64,000 nt of DNA from NCBI RefSeq assembly GCF_900110895.1, contig NZ_FOIQ01000002.1, positions 187,810 to 251,809 of the forward strand. The letters run 5' to 3'. The stretch is from Prevotella aff. ruminicola Tc2-24. GTDB lineage: Bacteria; Bacteroidota; Bacteroidia; Bacteroidales; Bacteroidaceae. Position 1 is the first letter of the stretch. Every line of letters begins with the position of its first letter. Shown piece by piece: positions 1 to 9,800 of the stretch. The position numbers and the translations under genes are program-made. The notes beneath the pieces are model-generated. The model was not told where the DNA came from. It made no database searches and saw only the letters and a program-made list of their open reading frames with translations.

Positions 1-978
1 GAACCTGCCATCGTTAACGACGGCAGTTTTGAAGAGCTCAAGGAGCGTGCCTTCGAGGGTAGTGATTATAACAGTGATGACGAGTGGACGATGGAAGACA
101 CCATTATCTTTGTCGTCTTTGTCCTTAGTTTCTTGGTTGTGCCTATCCTCGGCGGTCTTTGGTACCTCTTTTATGTTTGGCGCGCACGCAAAAAAGCATT
201 CAAGGATCTACTCTGGTATCGCGATATCCCCTTGAAGGGGAACCTCCAGCAAGCTAACGATATGCTGAACGCTTACCGGTATTTCGGTACCGACTACAAC
301 AACCTGCTTTCAGCCTGCATCCTGAAGCTTATCAACATGGGCGCCATCAGTATCGAACAGAGTCTGAATGCCAAAGGAAAGAGCGTTCAGAATTTCGTCA
401 TTCACGAGTTGAAGCACTACGACCAGCAACCACTCCTACTGCGGAAGGTACACCAAATCTTCAAGATGGCGGCAGGCAAAGACACAGTCCTCGAGCCGAG
501 AGAGTTGAAATCGTTCATGAAAAGCAGCTATAACGAGAGCCTCACCGACTCGTTTATCAATACCCTGCATACGAAGACAAATATCAGAGCCTATAAAAAG
601 CGATCTGACGAAGTACGACAAGTATTCGGACTGAAGAAATTCCTCAAGGAATTCTCACTGCTTGACGAGCGCCATGTGCAAGAGGTATCGCTATGGAAAG
701 ACTATATGATATTTGCTACGCTCTTCGGCATTGCCGACCAGGTAATCAAAGACATGAAGAAGATCAACCCTGAATACTTCAATATGGATCAGGTGGCTGG
801 TCAGATGGCCGACGACATGACCCTACCATTGATCTACTCAACGATGCACTCCAGTACCACCCGTGCTGCCATGAGCAAGGCCGAACGGGAGGCCCGCGCC
901 GCGGGAGGCGGTGGTCATGCCTCATGGGGCGGAGGCGGAGGCTCTTCCGGAGGAGGTTTCGGTGGAGGCATCAGATAA
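1..978 (+). CDS. DUF2207-type membrane protein, C-terminal part (partial)
   Basis: The reading frame is open from the first base, so the N-terminus lies outside the window. The visible 325 residues start with an acidic stretch and then a single hydrophobic helix (about residues 34-55, VFVLSFLVVPILGG), followed by a basic RARKKAFK stop-transfer patch. A cytoplasmic-type region comes next. The protein ends in a glycine-rich tail with GGGGG, SSGGG and FGGG runs, which is characteristic of DUF2207 (YciQ-like) predicted membrane proteins. The biochemical role of this family is not established. A TPM- or LemA-type gene often accompanies such proteins, but the upstream neighbour cannot be seen. A hairpin terminator follows the stop. 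Confidence 0.75.
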   Translation, partial: EPAIVNDGSFEELKERAFEGSDYNSDDEWTMEDTIIFVVFVLSFLVVPILGGLWYLFYVWRARKKAFKDLLWYRDIPLKGNLQQANDMLNAYRYFGTDYNNLLSACILKLINMGAISIEQSLNAKGKSVQNFVIHELKHYDQQPLLLRKVHQIFKMAAGKDTVLEPRELKSFMKSSYNESLTDSFINTLHTKTNIRAYKKRSDEVRQVFGLKKFLKEFSLLDERHVQEVSLWKDYMIFATLFGIADQVIKDMKKINPEYFNMDQVAGQMADDMTLPLIYSTMHSSTTRAAMSKAEREARAAGGGGHASWGGGGGSSGGGFGGGIR

Positions 979-987
979 ACGAAGAAG

Positions 988-1013
988 TGTCAGACAGTCA
1001 GTCTGGCATTTTT
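988..1013 (+). terminator. Rho-independent terminator after the DUF2207 gene
   Basis: An 8-bp stem (TGTCAGAC / GTCTGGCA, one G-T pair) with a 5-base loop is followed by TTTTT on the + strand. It overlaps the last codons and the stop of the convergent BASS transporter gene. Confidence 0.6.
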
Positions 1014-1969
1014 CGTTCATCCCATTTCTGGAAAAGACCTGCCAGAATGGTACCGCTGACGCTATGCCAAGCACAAGAAATGGCACAGGGCAGGATGGAG
1101 AGTGGCTGTACAGCAAAGAACGTGCTGGCCAGTACCGTGGCAAGGCCAGCATTCTGCATGCCAACCTCAATGGAGATTGTCCGTTTCTTGGCTGTATTGA
1201 ACTTGGCCAGGTAGCCCGAGGTCCATCCCAACAGATAACCCAATGAGTTATGGCAGAACACCACAGCAAAGGTCCATATAAAAAGTAACAGTCCGCGGGC
1301 AATCAAGGCATCGTGAACCGTAGAGATGACACCGCCGACGATACAGGCAAGACAGATAACACTCACCCCGGGCATTAGTGACTGGACGGTCGGGAAACTC
1401 TTCCGATGAGAATAGGTATAGTTCAGGAAGCAACCGATTCCAACGGGAATAATCGTCACAATTAAGATATTCAAGAACATCCCAATGGCATCAATTTCAA
1501 TGATTGCTCCGGCTGTCAGCTCCATCAATAAAGGGGTCATTACCGGCGCTAATAATGTAGAGGCACAAGTCATACCTACCGAGAAAGCCACATCGCCATG
1601 ACAGAGATACGACATAATATTACTCGACACCCCACCCGGACAGCAACCTACAAGTAGAATACCTAATGCTAGCGCCGGTTCCAGACGGAATACGCGCACC
1701 AACAACCATGCCACACAAGGCATAATCAGGAATTGTGCACAGGCACCGACAAGGATATCCAACGGGCGCCGGGCAAGTATCCTAAAGTCGTCGGTGGTCA
1801 GTGTCAAACCCATCGTCAGCATAATCATACCGAGGATTATCGTCTGGGTATTCCCTCTCACCCATCCAAACACACCCGGTATCAAAAAGGTGAATACAGC
1901 TACTGCAATTATGAAGAAAGAGGCATTGGAAGCCAGCCAACGACTTGTCTGCTGTAAAATCTTAAGCAT
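998..1969 (-). CDS. Bile acid:sodium symporter (BASS/SBF) family transporter
   Basis: A 323-residue inner-membrane protein with about nine to ten hydrophobic helices. It has the SBF-family signatures GCCPGGVSSNIMSYL (about residues 107-121) and EVGMQNAGLA (about 270-279), which correspond to the two crossover motifs that bind sodium. Members move organic anions such as bile acids, pantoate or keto acids with Na+; the substrate cannot be read from sequence. The gene is transcribed alone, divergently from ruvB, from a promoter with both boxes just upstream. Pantoate is one known BASS substrate and a pan operon lies at the far end of this window, but nothing links the two here. Confidence 0.88.
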   Translation of the reverse strand: MLKILQQTSRWLASNASFFIIAVAVFTFLIPGVFGWVRGNTQTIILGMIMLTMGLTLTTDDFRILARRPLDILVGACAQFLIMPCVAWLLVRVFRLEPALALGILLVGCCPGGVSSNIMSYLCHGDVAFSVGMTCASTLLAPVMTPLLMELTAGAIIEIDAIGMFLNILIVTIIPVGIGCFLNYTYSHRKSFPTVQSLMPGVSVICLACIVGGVISTVHDALIARGLLLFIWTFAVVFCHNSLGYLLGWTSGYLAKFNTAKKRTISIEVGMQNAGLATVLASTFFAVQPLSILPCAISCAWHSVSGTILAGLFQKWDERKMPD

Positions 1970-1998
1970 ATCATTCTGTATTAATTCATTTCAATAGG

Positions 1999-2029
1999 CA
2001 AAATTAGGAAAAGTCGGAAACATGACAAA
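1999..2029 (-). promoter_or_regulatory. Promoter of the BASS transporter gene
   Basis: On the minus strand, TTTG (2029-2026) and TAATTTTG (2006-1999) are separated by 19 bases. This matches the Bacteroidota -33 TTTG / -7 TAnnTTTG pattern and lies 30 bases before the start codon. Confidence 0.6.
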
Positions 2030-2207
2030 AGAAAAGAATCTCTTTTTTGTTGAGGCAGCGTGATTTTGGCGAATCGGGAAAGTCTTTGTACATGGTATTT
2101 GTGAGCTGTATGGCATAAAGGTTATTATTTGGCGCGGTCAACCTAAAATTGTGATAACACATCCGCAAAAAACACAAGTAAAATAACATGGTTTGCGGAT
2201 TATTTTG

Positions 2208-2215
2208 TACTTTTG
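2208..2215 (+). promoter_or_regulatory. -7 box of the ruvB operon
   Basis: TACTTTTG matches TAnnTTTG and lies about 25-32 bases before the ruvB start. No TTTG box is seen at the usual 19-21 base spacing. Confidence 0.45.
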
Positions 2216-2240
2216 CAAGCGATAGCAAGTGATTCATATG

Positions 2241-3275
2241 ATGGACGAGGATTTTGACATACGCGAAGAACGGTTCTCCCAAGGCGAGAAAGACTTCGAG
2301 AACGCGCTGCGCCCTCTAAGTTTCTCTGACTTCAGTGGCCAGAAAAAGGTCGTGGAGAATCTGGAAGTGTTTGTCGAGGCCGCCAAATACCGTGGCGAAC
2401 CCCTTGACCATACCTTGCTGCACGGCCCTCCCGGATTGGGCAAGACCACCCTCAGCAACATCATCGCCAACGAGTTAGGTGTGGGCTTCAAGATTACATC
2501 TGGTCCAGTATTGGACAAGCCAGGTGATCTCGCTGGAATTCTCACCTCTCTGGAGAAGAATGACGTACTCTTCATTGATGAGATCCACCGTTTGTCACCC
2601 GTCGTAGAGGAATACCTTTATTCAGCCATGGAGGACTACCGCATTGATATCATGATCGACAAGGGACCGTCAGCTCGTTCGATTCAGATAGATCTAAACC
2701 CTTTCACACTCGTTGGCGCCACGACTCGTAGTGGTCTGCTGACAGCTCCTCTCCGTGCCCGTTTCGGCATCAATATGCACTTGGAGTATTACGACCCAGA
2801 AACCCTACAAGCAATTATCGAACGCTCGGCTAGTATCCTTGGTGTACCCATTACAGAAGATGCGGCCCTAGAGATCGCAGGTCGCAGTCGTGGTACGCCC
2901 CGTATCGCTAACGCTCTGTTGCGCCGTGTACGGGACTTCGCCCAAGTAAAAGGAAACGGAAAGATTGACACGAAGATCTCGAAGGTGGCTCTGACGGCCT
3001 TGAATATCGACCAATACGGTCTCGATGAAATCGACAATAAGATTCTGCTTACTATCATCGATAAATTCCGTGGCGGCCCCGTCGGCATCACGACGATTGC
3101 TACAGCCATCGGTGAAGATGCAGGTACTGTCGAGGAAGTGTATGAACCATTCCTCATCATGGAAGGTTTCATCAAACGTACTCCGCGGGGGCGTATGGTG
3201 ACAGAATTAGCTTACCGCCATTTCGGGCGTAATCCTTATGGTGGAAACATTATGGAACCCAATTTGTTTGAATAA
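2241..3275 (+). CDS. ruvB: Holliday junction branch migration DNA helicase RuvB
   Basis: RuvB is the hexameric AAA+ motor that drives branch migration of Holliday junctions with RuvA before RuvC cleavage. The protein shows Walker A GPPGLGKT (about residues 62-69), Walker B FIDEIHR (about 111-117), sensor/arginine-finger region GATTRSG and RARFG, and the C-terminal winged-helix part ending in RNPYGG. The length of 344 residues is normal. Two adjacent ATG codons are available (2238 and 2241); the second gives MDEDFDIR, which resembles Bacteroidales RuvB N-termini. The gene starts a rightward operon with coaD (16-base gap) and ybeY. Confidence 0.97.
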   Translation: MDEDFDIREERFSQGEKDFENALRPLSFSDFSGQKKVVENLEVFVEAAKYRGEPLDHTLLHGPPGLGKTTLSNIIANELGVGFKITSGPVLDKPGDLAGILTSLEKNDVLFIDEIHRLSPVVEEYLYSAMEDYRIDIMIDKGPSARSIQIDLNPFTLVGATTRSGLLTAPLRARFGINMHLEYYDPETLQAIIERSASILGVPITEDAALEIAGRSRGTPRIANALLRRVRDFAQVKGNGKIDTKISKVALTALNIDQYGLDEIDNKILLTIIDKFRGGPVGITTIATAIGEDAGTVEEVYEPFLIMEGFIKRTPRGRMVTELAYRHFGRNPYGGNIMEPNLFE

Positions 3276-3291
3276 TTAATCGTTGACAGTG

Positions 3292-3738
3292 ATGAAAATA
3301 GGAGTATTTGTCGGGAGTTTCGACCCGTTTACGATTGGTCACGATTCTATCGTGCGTCGGGCTTTACCGCTATTCGACCGTCTGGTCATCGGTGTGGTGG
3401 GCGACAACGTGCACAAGCCCAGTATGCGGGCAGCAGAAGAACGGATGAAGGTCATTCAAGATCTCTATGCCGACGACCAGCGTGTAGTAGTAAAGCCGTT
3501 CCACGGTCTGGCCATGGACTTTGCTAAGGCCGAAAATGCCCGTTTCATCGTGAAAGGTGTCCGTACCGTCAGCGATTTCGAGTATGAGCAGTGGCAGGCA
3601 GACTTCAACCGTAAGTTGGGAGGTATTGAGACTATTCTTCTCTATACAGAACCCGAGTTGTCCAGTGTTTCGTCAAGTGCTCTCCGAGAGTTGTCACACT
3701 TTGGTGTGGACATTAGTTCCTACCTGCCAAAGAAATAG
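3292..3738 (+). CDS. coaD: Pantetheine-phosphate adenylyltransferase (PPAT)
   Basis: CoaD transfers AMP from ATP to 4'-phosphopantetheine to make dephospho-CoA, the penultimate step of CoA synthesis. The protein has the nucleotidyltransferase motif GSFDPFTIGH (residues 8-17) and the C-terminal ATP-contacting SSVSSSALRE segment. At 148 residues it is a little short of the common 155-165. The ATG at 3292 is chosen over an upstream TTG because it begins MKIGVFVGSFD, the family N-terminus. It sits between ruvB and ybeY. The genes for the earlier CoA steps (panB, panC, panD, coaBC) are at the other end of the window. Confidence 0.96.
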   Translation: MKIGVFVGSFDPFTIGHDSIVRRALPLFDRLVIGVVGDNVHKPSMRAAEERMKVIQDLYADDQRVVVKPFHGLAMDFAKAENARFIVKGVRTVSDFEYEQWQADFNRKLGGIETILLYTEPELSSVSSSALRELSHFGVDISSYLPKK

Positions 3739-3766
3739 TTTTTCACCATATTAGAATTGTACTGAT

Positions 3767-4177
3767 ATGATTACGTATAGTACTGAAGGGGTGAAGTTCC
3801 CCAATATCAAAAAACGTGAAACATCCGCATGGATTCGTCGGGTAGCAGAGTCGTATGGAAAAAAAGTCGGTGAAATCGGCTATTTATTTGTCGATGATGA
3901 GAAGATTCTAGAGGTGAACAATGAATACCTCGGTCACGACTACTACACCGACATCATCACCTTCGACTACACCGAGGGGGATACACTAAACGGTGATTTA
4001 GTCATCTCACTCGATACAGTCTTCACCAATGCCAATAAGTTTAACAAGTCCTATGATGAAGAGTTACATCGAGTGATTATTCATGGAATTCTTCACCTCT
4101 GTGGCCTTAATGACAAGGGGCCCGGCGAACGAGAAATCATGGAGGCTGCAGAAGATAAAGCGTTGGACATGCAATAA
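3767..4177 (+). CDS. ybeY: Endoribonuclease YbeY (16S rRNA maturation)
   Basis: YbeY is a small zinc metallo-RNase needed for 16S rRNA 3'-end processing and ribosome quality control. The protein (136 residues) contains the HGILHLCG core with His106 and His110 as metal ligands and the conserved DYYTDIITFDY segment upstream. In many bacteria the motif continues as GYDH, giving a third His ligand; here it reads GLNDK, with Lys117 at that position. As far as I recall this Lys is common in Bacteroidota YbeY, so the substitution is probably clade-wide rather than inactivating. It is the last gene of the ruvB operon and is followed by a strong hairpin. Confidence 0.95.
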   Translation: MITYSTEGVKFPNIKKRETSAWIRRVAESYGKKVGEIGYLFVDDEKILEVNNEYLGHDYYTDIITFDYTEGDTLNGDLVISLDTVFTNANKFNKSYDEELHRVIIHGILHLCGLNDKGPGEREIMEAAEDKALDMQ

Positions 4178-4178
4178 G

Positions 4179-4212
4179 AAATATCCCCCACAATCGTGGG
4201 GGATATTTTTCT
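4179..4212. terminator. Bidirectional terminator between ybeY and GH3 gene
   Basis: A perfect 13-bp stem (AAATATCCCCCAC / GTGGGGGATATTT) with loop AATC is followed by a T-rich tract. It lies between convergent genes and can serve both strands. Confidence 0.85.
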
Positions 4213-4221
4213 TCTTAGGAT

Positions 4222-6840
4222 TTATTTGACAACGAAATCGATACTCTGCAGATCCTTGTCGAGCGACGAGGTGCCATAGAGTATCTGATAACGACCAGCA
4301 CGGGTGGACAGTTCGTCAATACTCTCATCATAGTACTCGAAAGCCTCACCGTCGAGCGAAATTGTTGCAGCTTTCGTCTCACCAGCCTTCAAGGACAGTT
4401 TCTGGAAACCCTTCAGAGCCTTGATGGGTGCGCCAGCATCATCGAGTGCCTTCACATAGACTTGAAGGGTCTCCGTACCCTCACGTTTACCCGTATTGGT
4501 AACGGGTACTGTCAACGTCACCTGACCGTTCTTCTTCATCGCTTTCTTCGACAGTTTTCCTTGTCCAACAACAAAGGTGGTATAGCTTAGGCCATATCCA
4601 AAGGCATACTGAGGCACACCTGTAAAGTAACGATAGGTTCGGTTTTTCATCGAGTAATCAAGGAAATCTGGAAGATCGCTATTTGAGCGATAGAACGTAA
4701 CGGGCAGTTTACCGCCAGGGTTATAGTCGCCAAAGAGAATCTCAGCCAGAGCTTTCGCTCCACCCTGACCAGCATACCAGGCCTGCAACAGGGCATCGTA
4801 CTCGCCTTCGACACTACCAAAGGCAATGGCAGAACCAGAGCAATTCACGAAGATTACCGGACGCCCCGTCTGATGCATTGCCTTCATGAGCATCTGTTGT
4901 ACCTTTGGCAATTCTATATCCTGCTTGTCGCCGCCTTCACCCTCCATCTGAGCAGAGATACCTCCGATGATGATGATCGCATCAGCATCTTTCACCTCAT
5001 TGGCCAGAGCCGTGAAGTCTACAAGGTTACGCTCGCAGATATCACCACGCAGCATCGCAAACTGCCCATTACCATGACGATATTCAATCACGATATCATA
5101 GGTCTTACCCTCTTCCACAGGGAAAGACTTGTATTCAGTGCGACGGCCGAAGAAGCCGCGGAAGCCAGCCGGTTTTGCATCTTCTATAACCTCGTCATTC
5201 ACCTTCAGCAAATACCCATTGTCTGTCATCAGCGTGTATTTCATCTCACCTGTAAAGGTAGCAGTATAACGACCACTGACACGTACAGAGAGCGTGTCGC
5301 GATTGACTCCCTGCGCAAATCCCCAGGCGCCGAACGTCGAGAAGTTCAACTCATTGTAGTAATCGATCTTGGCAGGTTGCCCACTCAGATCTTTATTATT
5401 ATAGAACTCTACAAGAGCGCCCTTTCCATCATTAAAATCCTGCAGATGGTGGATAGTTTCATACTCATCGTTTAGTTCACAAGCTTTCTGATAGATAACC
5501 TTGGCATCAGGAACAGCCGCCTTGATGCCAGCCAAGAGAGACTGCTTATGATTCTCAGTAGGTGTCCCACCATAGTTACCGTTTAATAGTTCTACATCAT
5601 CGGCATTGGGACCTACTACGGCAATGGTCTTAATACCCTTCGACAGCGGTAGCACAGCACCCTTGTTCTCCAACAATACCATCGACTCACGAGCAGCTTG
5701 AACAGCCATATCATGATTTGTCTCACTGCTGATAATCTCAGGACCTAGTCGTGCCCAAGGCAGTCTGTCGGCAGGATCGAACATGCCGAGTTCAAAACGG
5801 CCTTTCAGTGTCTTACGCAGATGTTCGTCTAGATCACTCTCTTTGACAAGACCCTTCTTTAGGCCTTCCGTAAGCGACATAAAGACCTTACCACACTCCA
5901 GGTCCGTACCATTCAGCACGGCATCGACAGAGGCAGACAATGGGTCCTTGTGAGTCTCGTGCTGACCACGGTTATAGAAATTGTTAATGGCATCGCAATC
6001 GGTAACGACGATACCATCATAGCCCCACTTATTACGCAAGATATCTATCAACAGACGGTCACTCGTACAACAGGGTTTCCCCTCAAAACGCTGATAGGCA
6101 CACATCACCTCACGCACATTTCCCTTCTTCACCAGAGCCTTAAATGCAGGCAGATAGGTTTCCCAAAGGTCACGGTTCGTAGGTTCCACGTTCATCGAGT
6201 GTCTGAGTGGTTCCGGACCACTGTGTACAGCATAATGTTTGGCACAAGCATGAGTCTTGAAATAATATGGATCATTACCTTGCATTCCCAGTACGGTCTG
6301 TACACCGAAAACGGCATTCAGATAAGGGTCCTCACCACAGGTCTCCTGACCACGTCCCCACCGCGGATCACGGAAGATATTCACATTTGGACACCAATAG
6401 GTCAGCTCAGGATTCCCCGGATAGTATGTGACCCCCATCGGTACGTTAAAGATGTTGTGATCGGAACGGTTCCAATTAGCACGAGCCTCATCACTCACCT
6501 GCGAGAACACATCATAGAACAGTTGTGCATTAAAGGCTGCCGCCATTCCGATAGGTTGCGGATAAACGGTGTAACCACCTTGGCGCACACCATGGCAGGC
6601 CTCATTCCACCAGTTGTACGACGGGATACCAAGTCGGTCGACAGAGACAGACTTATTCATCATCAGTCCAACCTTCTCCTCAGGGGTCAACATCTGCAAT
6701 AAACTCTCCACACGCTGTTCAATTGGCACGTCTGGGTTCTGCCACGGATATTTCGTCTGGGCATAAACATGGGATAGCGGCAAGCAACTAGATGCCAGTC
6801 CCATCCACATAACAAAAGTAATGATTCTTTTTTTACTCAT
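4222..6840 (-). CDS. Glycoside hydrolase family 3 with PA14 insert (beta-xylosidase/beta-glucosidase type)
   Basis: This is a secreted exo-acting beta-glycosidase of 872 residues. A signal peptide ends near residue 28 (VYAQ). The GH3 TIM-barrel domain carries RWGRGQETCGEDP (about 160-172), KHYAVHSGPE (about 201-210) and VVTDCDAI, where Asp281 is the expected nucleophile. The second alpha/beta domain is interrupted by a PA14-like insert (about 470-620), and a fibronectin III-like domain closes the protein. The VTDCDAI form is like beta-xylosidase/arabinosidase members, so xylosidase is favoured over glucosidase, but specificity is not proven. It is the last gene of the leftward sugar locus, 27 bases after the DUF5107 gene, and probably works in the periplasm. 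Confidence 0.92.
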   Translation of the reverse strand: MSKKRIITFVMWMGLASSCLPLSHVYAQTKYPWQNPDVPIEQRVESLLQMLTPEEKVGLMMNKSVSVDRLGIPSYNWWNEACHGVRQGGYTVYPQPIGMAAAFNAQLFYDVFSQVSDEARANWNRSDHNIFNVPMGVTYYPGNPELTYWCPNVNIFRDPRWGRGQETCGEDPYLNAVFGVQTVLGMQGNDPYYFKTHACAKHYAVHSGPEPLRHSMNVEPTNRDLWETYLPAFKALVKKGNVREVMCAYQRFEGKPCCTSDRLLIDILRNKWGYDGIVVTDCDAINNFYNRGQHETHKDPLSASVDAVLNGTDLECGKVFMSLTEGLKKGLVKESDLDEHLRKTLKGRFELGMFDPADRLPWARLGPEIISSETNHDMAVQAARESMVLLENKGAVLPLSKGIKTIAVVGPNADDVELLNGNYGGTPTENHKQSLLAGIKAAVPDAKVIYQKACELNDEYETIHHLQDFNDGKGALVEFYNNKDLSGQPAKIDYYNELNFSTFGAWGFAQGVNRDTLSVRVSGRYTATFTGEMKYTLMTDNGYLLKVNDEVIEDAKPAGFRGFFGRRTEYKSFPVEEGKTYDIVIEYRHGNGQFAMLRGDICERNLVDFTALANEVKDADAIIIIGGISAQMEGEGGDKQDIELPKVQQMLMKAMHQTGRPVIFVNCSGSAIAFGSVEGEYDALLQAWYAGQGGAKALAEILFGDYNPGGKLPVTFYRSNSDLPDFLDYSMKNRTYRYFTGVPQYAFGYGLSYTTFVVGQGKLSKKAMKKNGQVTLTVPVTNTGKREGTETLQVYVKALDDAGAPIKALKGFQKLSLKAGETKAATISLDGEAFEYYDESIDELSTRAGRYQILYGTSSLDKDLQSIDFVVK

Positions 6841-6867
6841 AAGTTAGATAATAAATGATTTGGATAA

Positions 6868-9800
6868 TTATAGTTTCATATCAATAAGAGTTCGGAACTG
6901 CCAAATACCTTGATGGTTTTTATCAAGTTCTTCCACCTCTTCTAGATAGTCAAGTGCCTTGTCATGATCACCCAAGCCATAGTAGCCGAGGGCAAGCATA
7001 TACTTACAGTGGATCTCGTTTCTCGCATCGAGTGAATCCTCCCAGATGAGTAGGTCGGGCAGCGATACTGCAAAATAATCCATTACCTGCTTTTCAAAGA
7101 GATGTTGCTTACCGTAGTTGACAAGCTTATAGAAACGACCATGAGCCTGATCCTCACGTCCCAACTTGCTAAGAGCTAATCCCTGATAAAAAAACTTATC
7201 TGGCTTTGCATCATTGTAATACATCGCAGCAACAGGCTGTTGTGGTCCTTGGGTTGCCTCTTCCCAACATTCACGAGCATGCTCTTTCTTCCCCATGGCA
7301 TCATAGGCGACGCCAAGGAAGTAATAAATGTCGTTCTCCTGCGCCCCATAGAGTTTCCCTTCGCCAAGATGAGAGGGATAGTCGAGACATTCTTCAAGCA
7401 ACCTAACAGCTTCTTCATATTGTCTTGCAACAAGCGCCTTTTTCGCAAGTTCCACACGACAAAACTGATACTGTGCAGGAACCTTACCTTCACCGCCCTC
7501 CCATGGGTGGAACTGATGTCCATCAAGCTTTGCCATAGCCTCCTTATAATGTCCCAACTGATTGAGCAAAGTAATCTCTTCGAGCATAAGGTCTTCGCGT
7601 TGACTGATTAAATGAGGGTATTTCTGTAGGAAGTCGAGGCGTTCCTGATGCGGATGTTGCAAACGCTTGTAAAGCTGATCAAGTTCCATTAGGACACGTG
7701 CATCGGCCTTGTCGAGGTGGAAGGCTTTTTCCATATACTCCACGGCCTTTTCTTTTTCGTCTTCCAAGGCAGAGTCGAAAGAAGGAATATACTGGCTCTT
7801 GTTAAAGTAGGCCAAGGCGAGGTTGCGCCACACGGTGGGAAATTTGGGATCAGCCTTTACCGACTGCTCCCAGTACTTGACAGCCAAGTCGTATTGGCGT
7901 TTATCATAGTAGAGACAACCAAGATAGTATGACATACGGGCATCCTCCCCCATCGTCAGCATCTGCATCTGTTGGAACATTTGGGCATCCTCGAGACGGT
8001 TTGGAAAGCAATAGTCTGGACTGATCTTCGAAGCCGTTCTCATATCTTTTATACTCTCAAATATATCGTCTGAGTAGAAGGACAAATAATACCATGTGAG
8101 CGGCGATTTCTCTACCCCTTTTTCAATTGCAGTCTCCAGCACGAGACGTGTCTCGTCCTCAAGTCCTGCCTGCGCATAGTCGAGAGCTGTCTCATGATAG
8201 TTATAGATATTACCATGCATCAGTTCTACCATCCTTTCCAGAGGCTCATCACTACCTGTGAGCAGATGTTCCTCCACCATCGAAACATAGTTGAACGGAT
8301 CAATCCTGTAATTCTCATGAATCCAAGCTAAGGCTTCCTGCTGACGTCCAAGTTTACGTAGAACAACTGCCTTCATGGCACGAGCCTTATGATTGTGACT
8401 ATTGCTGATCAGTGAAAGCTCCAGTTCGTTGAGGGCACTCTCCCAACATTCGCCATCCATACTGATACAAGCTGCCTCGAAATAGCCTGCATCAGCCCAT
8501 GCCTTATTCCATGTAGCTTTCCAAAAATATTCATATGCAGGCTCCATGTTACCTAAGAACTTATTGACGATACCCAAATAGAAAAGAGATTCACCATCAT
8601 AAGGGTTTGGATTTCGCTTCTTCAACACCTTGACTGCCGTCTGCAGGTACTCTTTAGCCTTATCAATACGGGCCCGTCGTAGGTACCATAGTCCCAGCTG
8701 CGTGTTACAACGATAATCAAGCGGATCTCTGCGAAGTGCTTCCTCATAATAGTCGAGAGCGCTCCATGTCGCATGACGATATTGTTCCAGATGGAGTCCC
8801 GTCAGATAGAGTTGGTCGACGGTTTTTGTGTCCTGCGGTGAAAGGGCTGCTTCAGCAGCATCTGGAATTGGGCGAATCTCGTCATACTCGGGGTTCCATT
8901 GGAACATTGGAAGGCGGCGTGGACTGTCGGCACGGTCAATCTGAAAATAAAGGTCGACAAGCGATGACCCGCGTGTATCTACGGTCTCCTCGAATATGGC
9001 GTCGGGTGTCAACGTAACCACTTTGTCATAGAGTGTCTTATCATCTTCGTCACCAAGGAACATATGTACTTTCTGCTCACTGGTAGCCAAAATCTTGAAA
9101 CATACACGTCCCTGCCCCACCTCTTCTATGTTGAACACAAAGTCTTTTGATGCCTGTTTAACGATGCCTATCTCACGATAAGGCATAAAATACTGCACGA
9201 ACTGTTTCTCCTCATAGGGCATCAACCATGCGAAATCAGGCTGGTTTTCCGTATAGACACCAGCCATCAGTTCGATATATGGACGGAAACCCATACGAGT
9301 AATCTTGTATTTTTCAGCTTCCTCTGGTGTGGTCTCGTCTGTGAGATTACGGTCCCAGGCACGTCCGAAGTCGCCATTACCCCACGTCCATTGTTTCTTT
9401 CCGGGTGAGAGATAATGACTAGCCACATGTAGCATTCCGGCTCTTGTGTCGTTCTCGTAGCCCCCTTCGAAGTCGTATTTCGAATTGACAGCCATATAGG
9501 ATGTCGGCACCTTGATATTCTTATAGTTCGAGATGTCGACACCAGCCGAGTAATCCATCTTATAATAGATACCTGTTGCAACAGGGAAACTGGAGACGGC
9601 CCGTTTGCCATGATCAAATACCGCGTTGACATCAGGAGGGAACACACTCTGATAGTCATCATTCACCTCGACAGCAGGGTTTGCCCACCATAGGAAGGTT
9701 TGCGGCAGGTTCGTACGGTTAAACACCCTACCCTGTATCTCCAGATAAGCACAACCAGGACGCAAGGTGAAGCCAGCCATTCCTTTCTGGTGGAACATCC

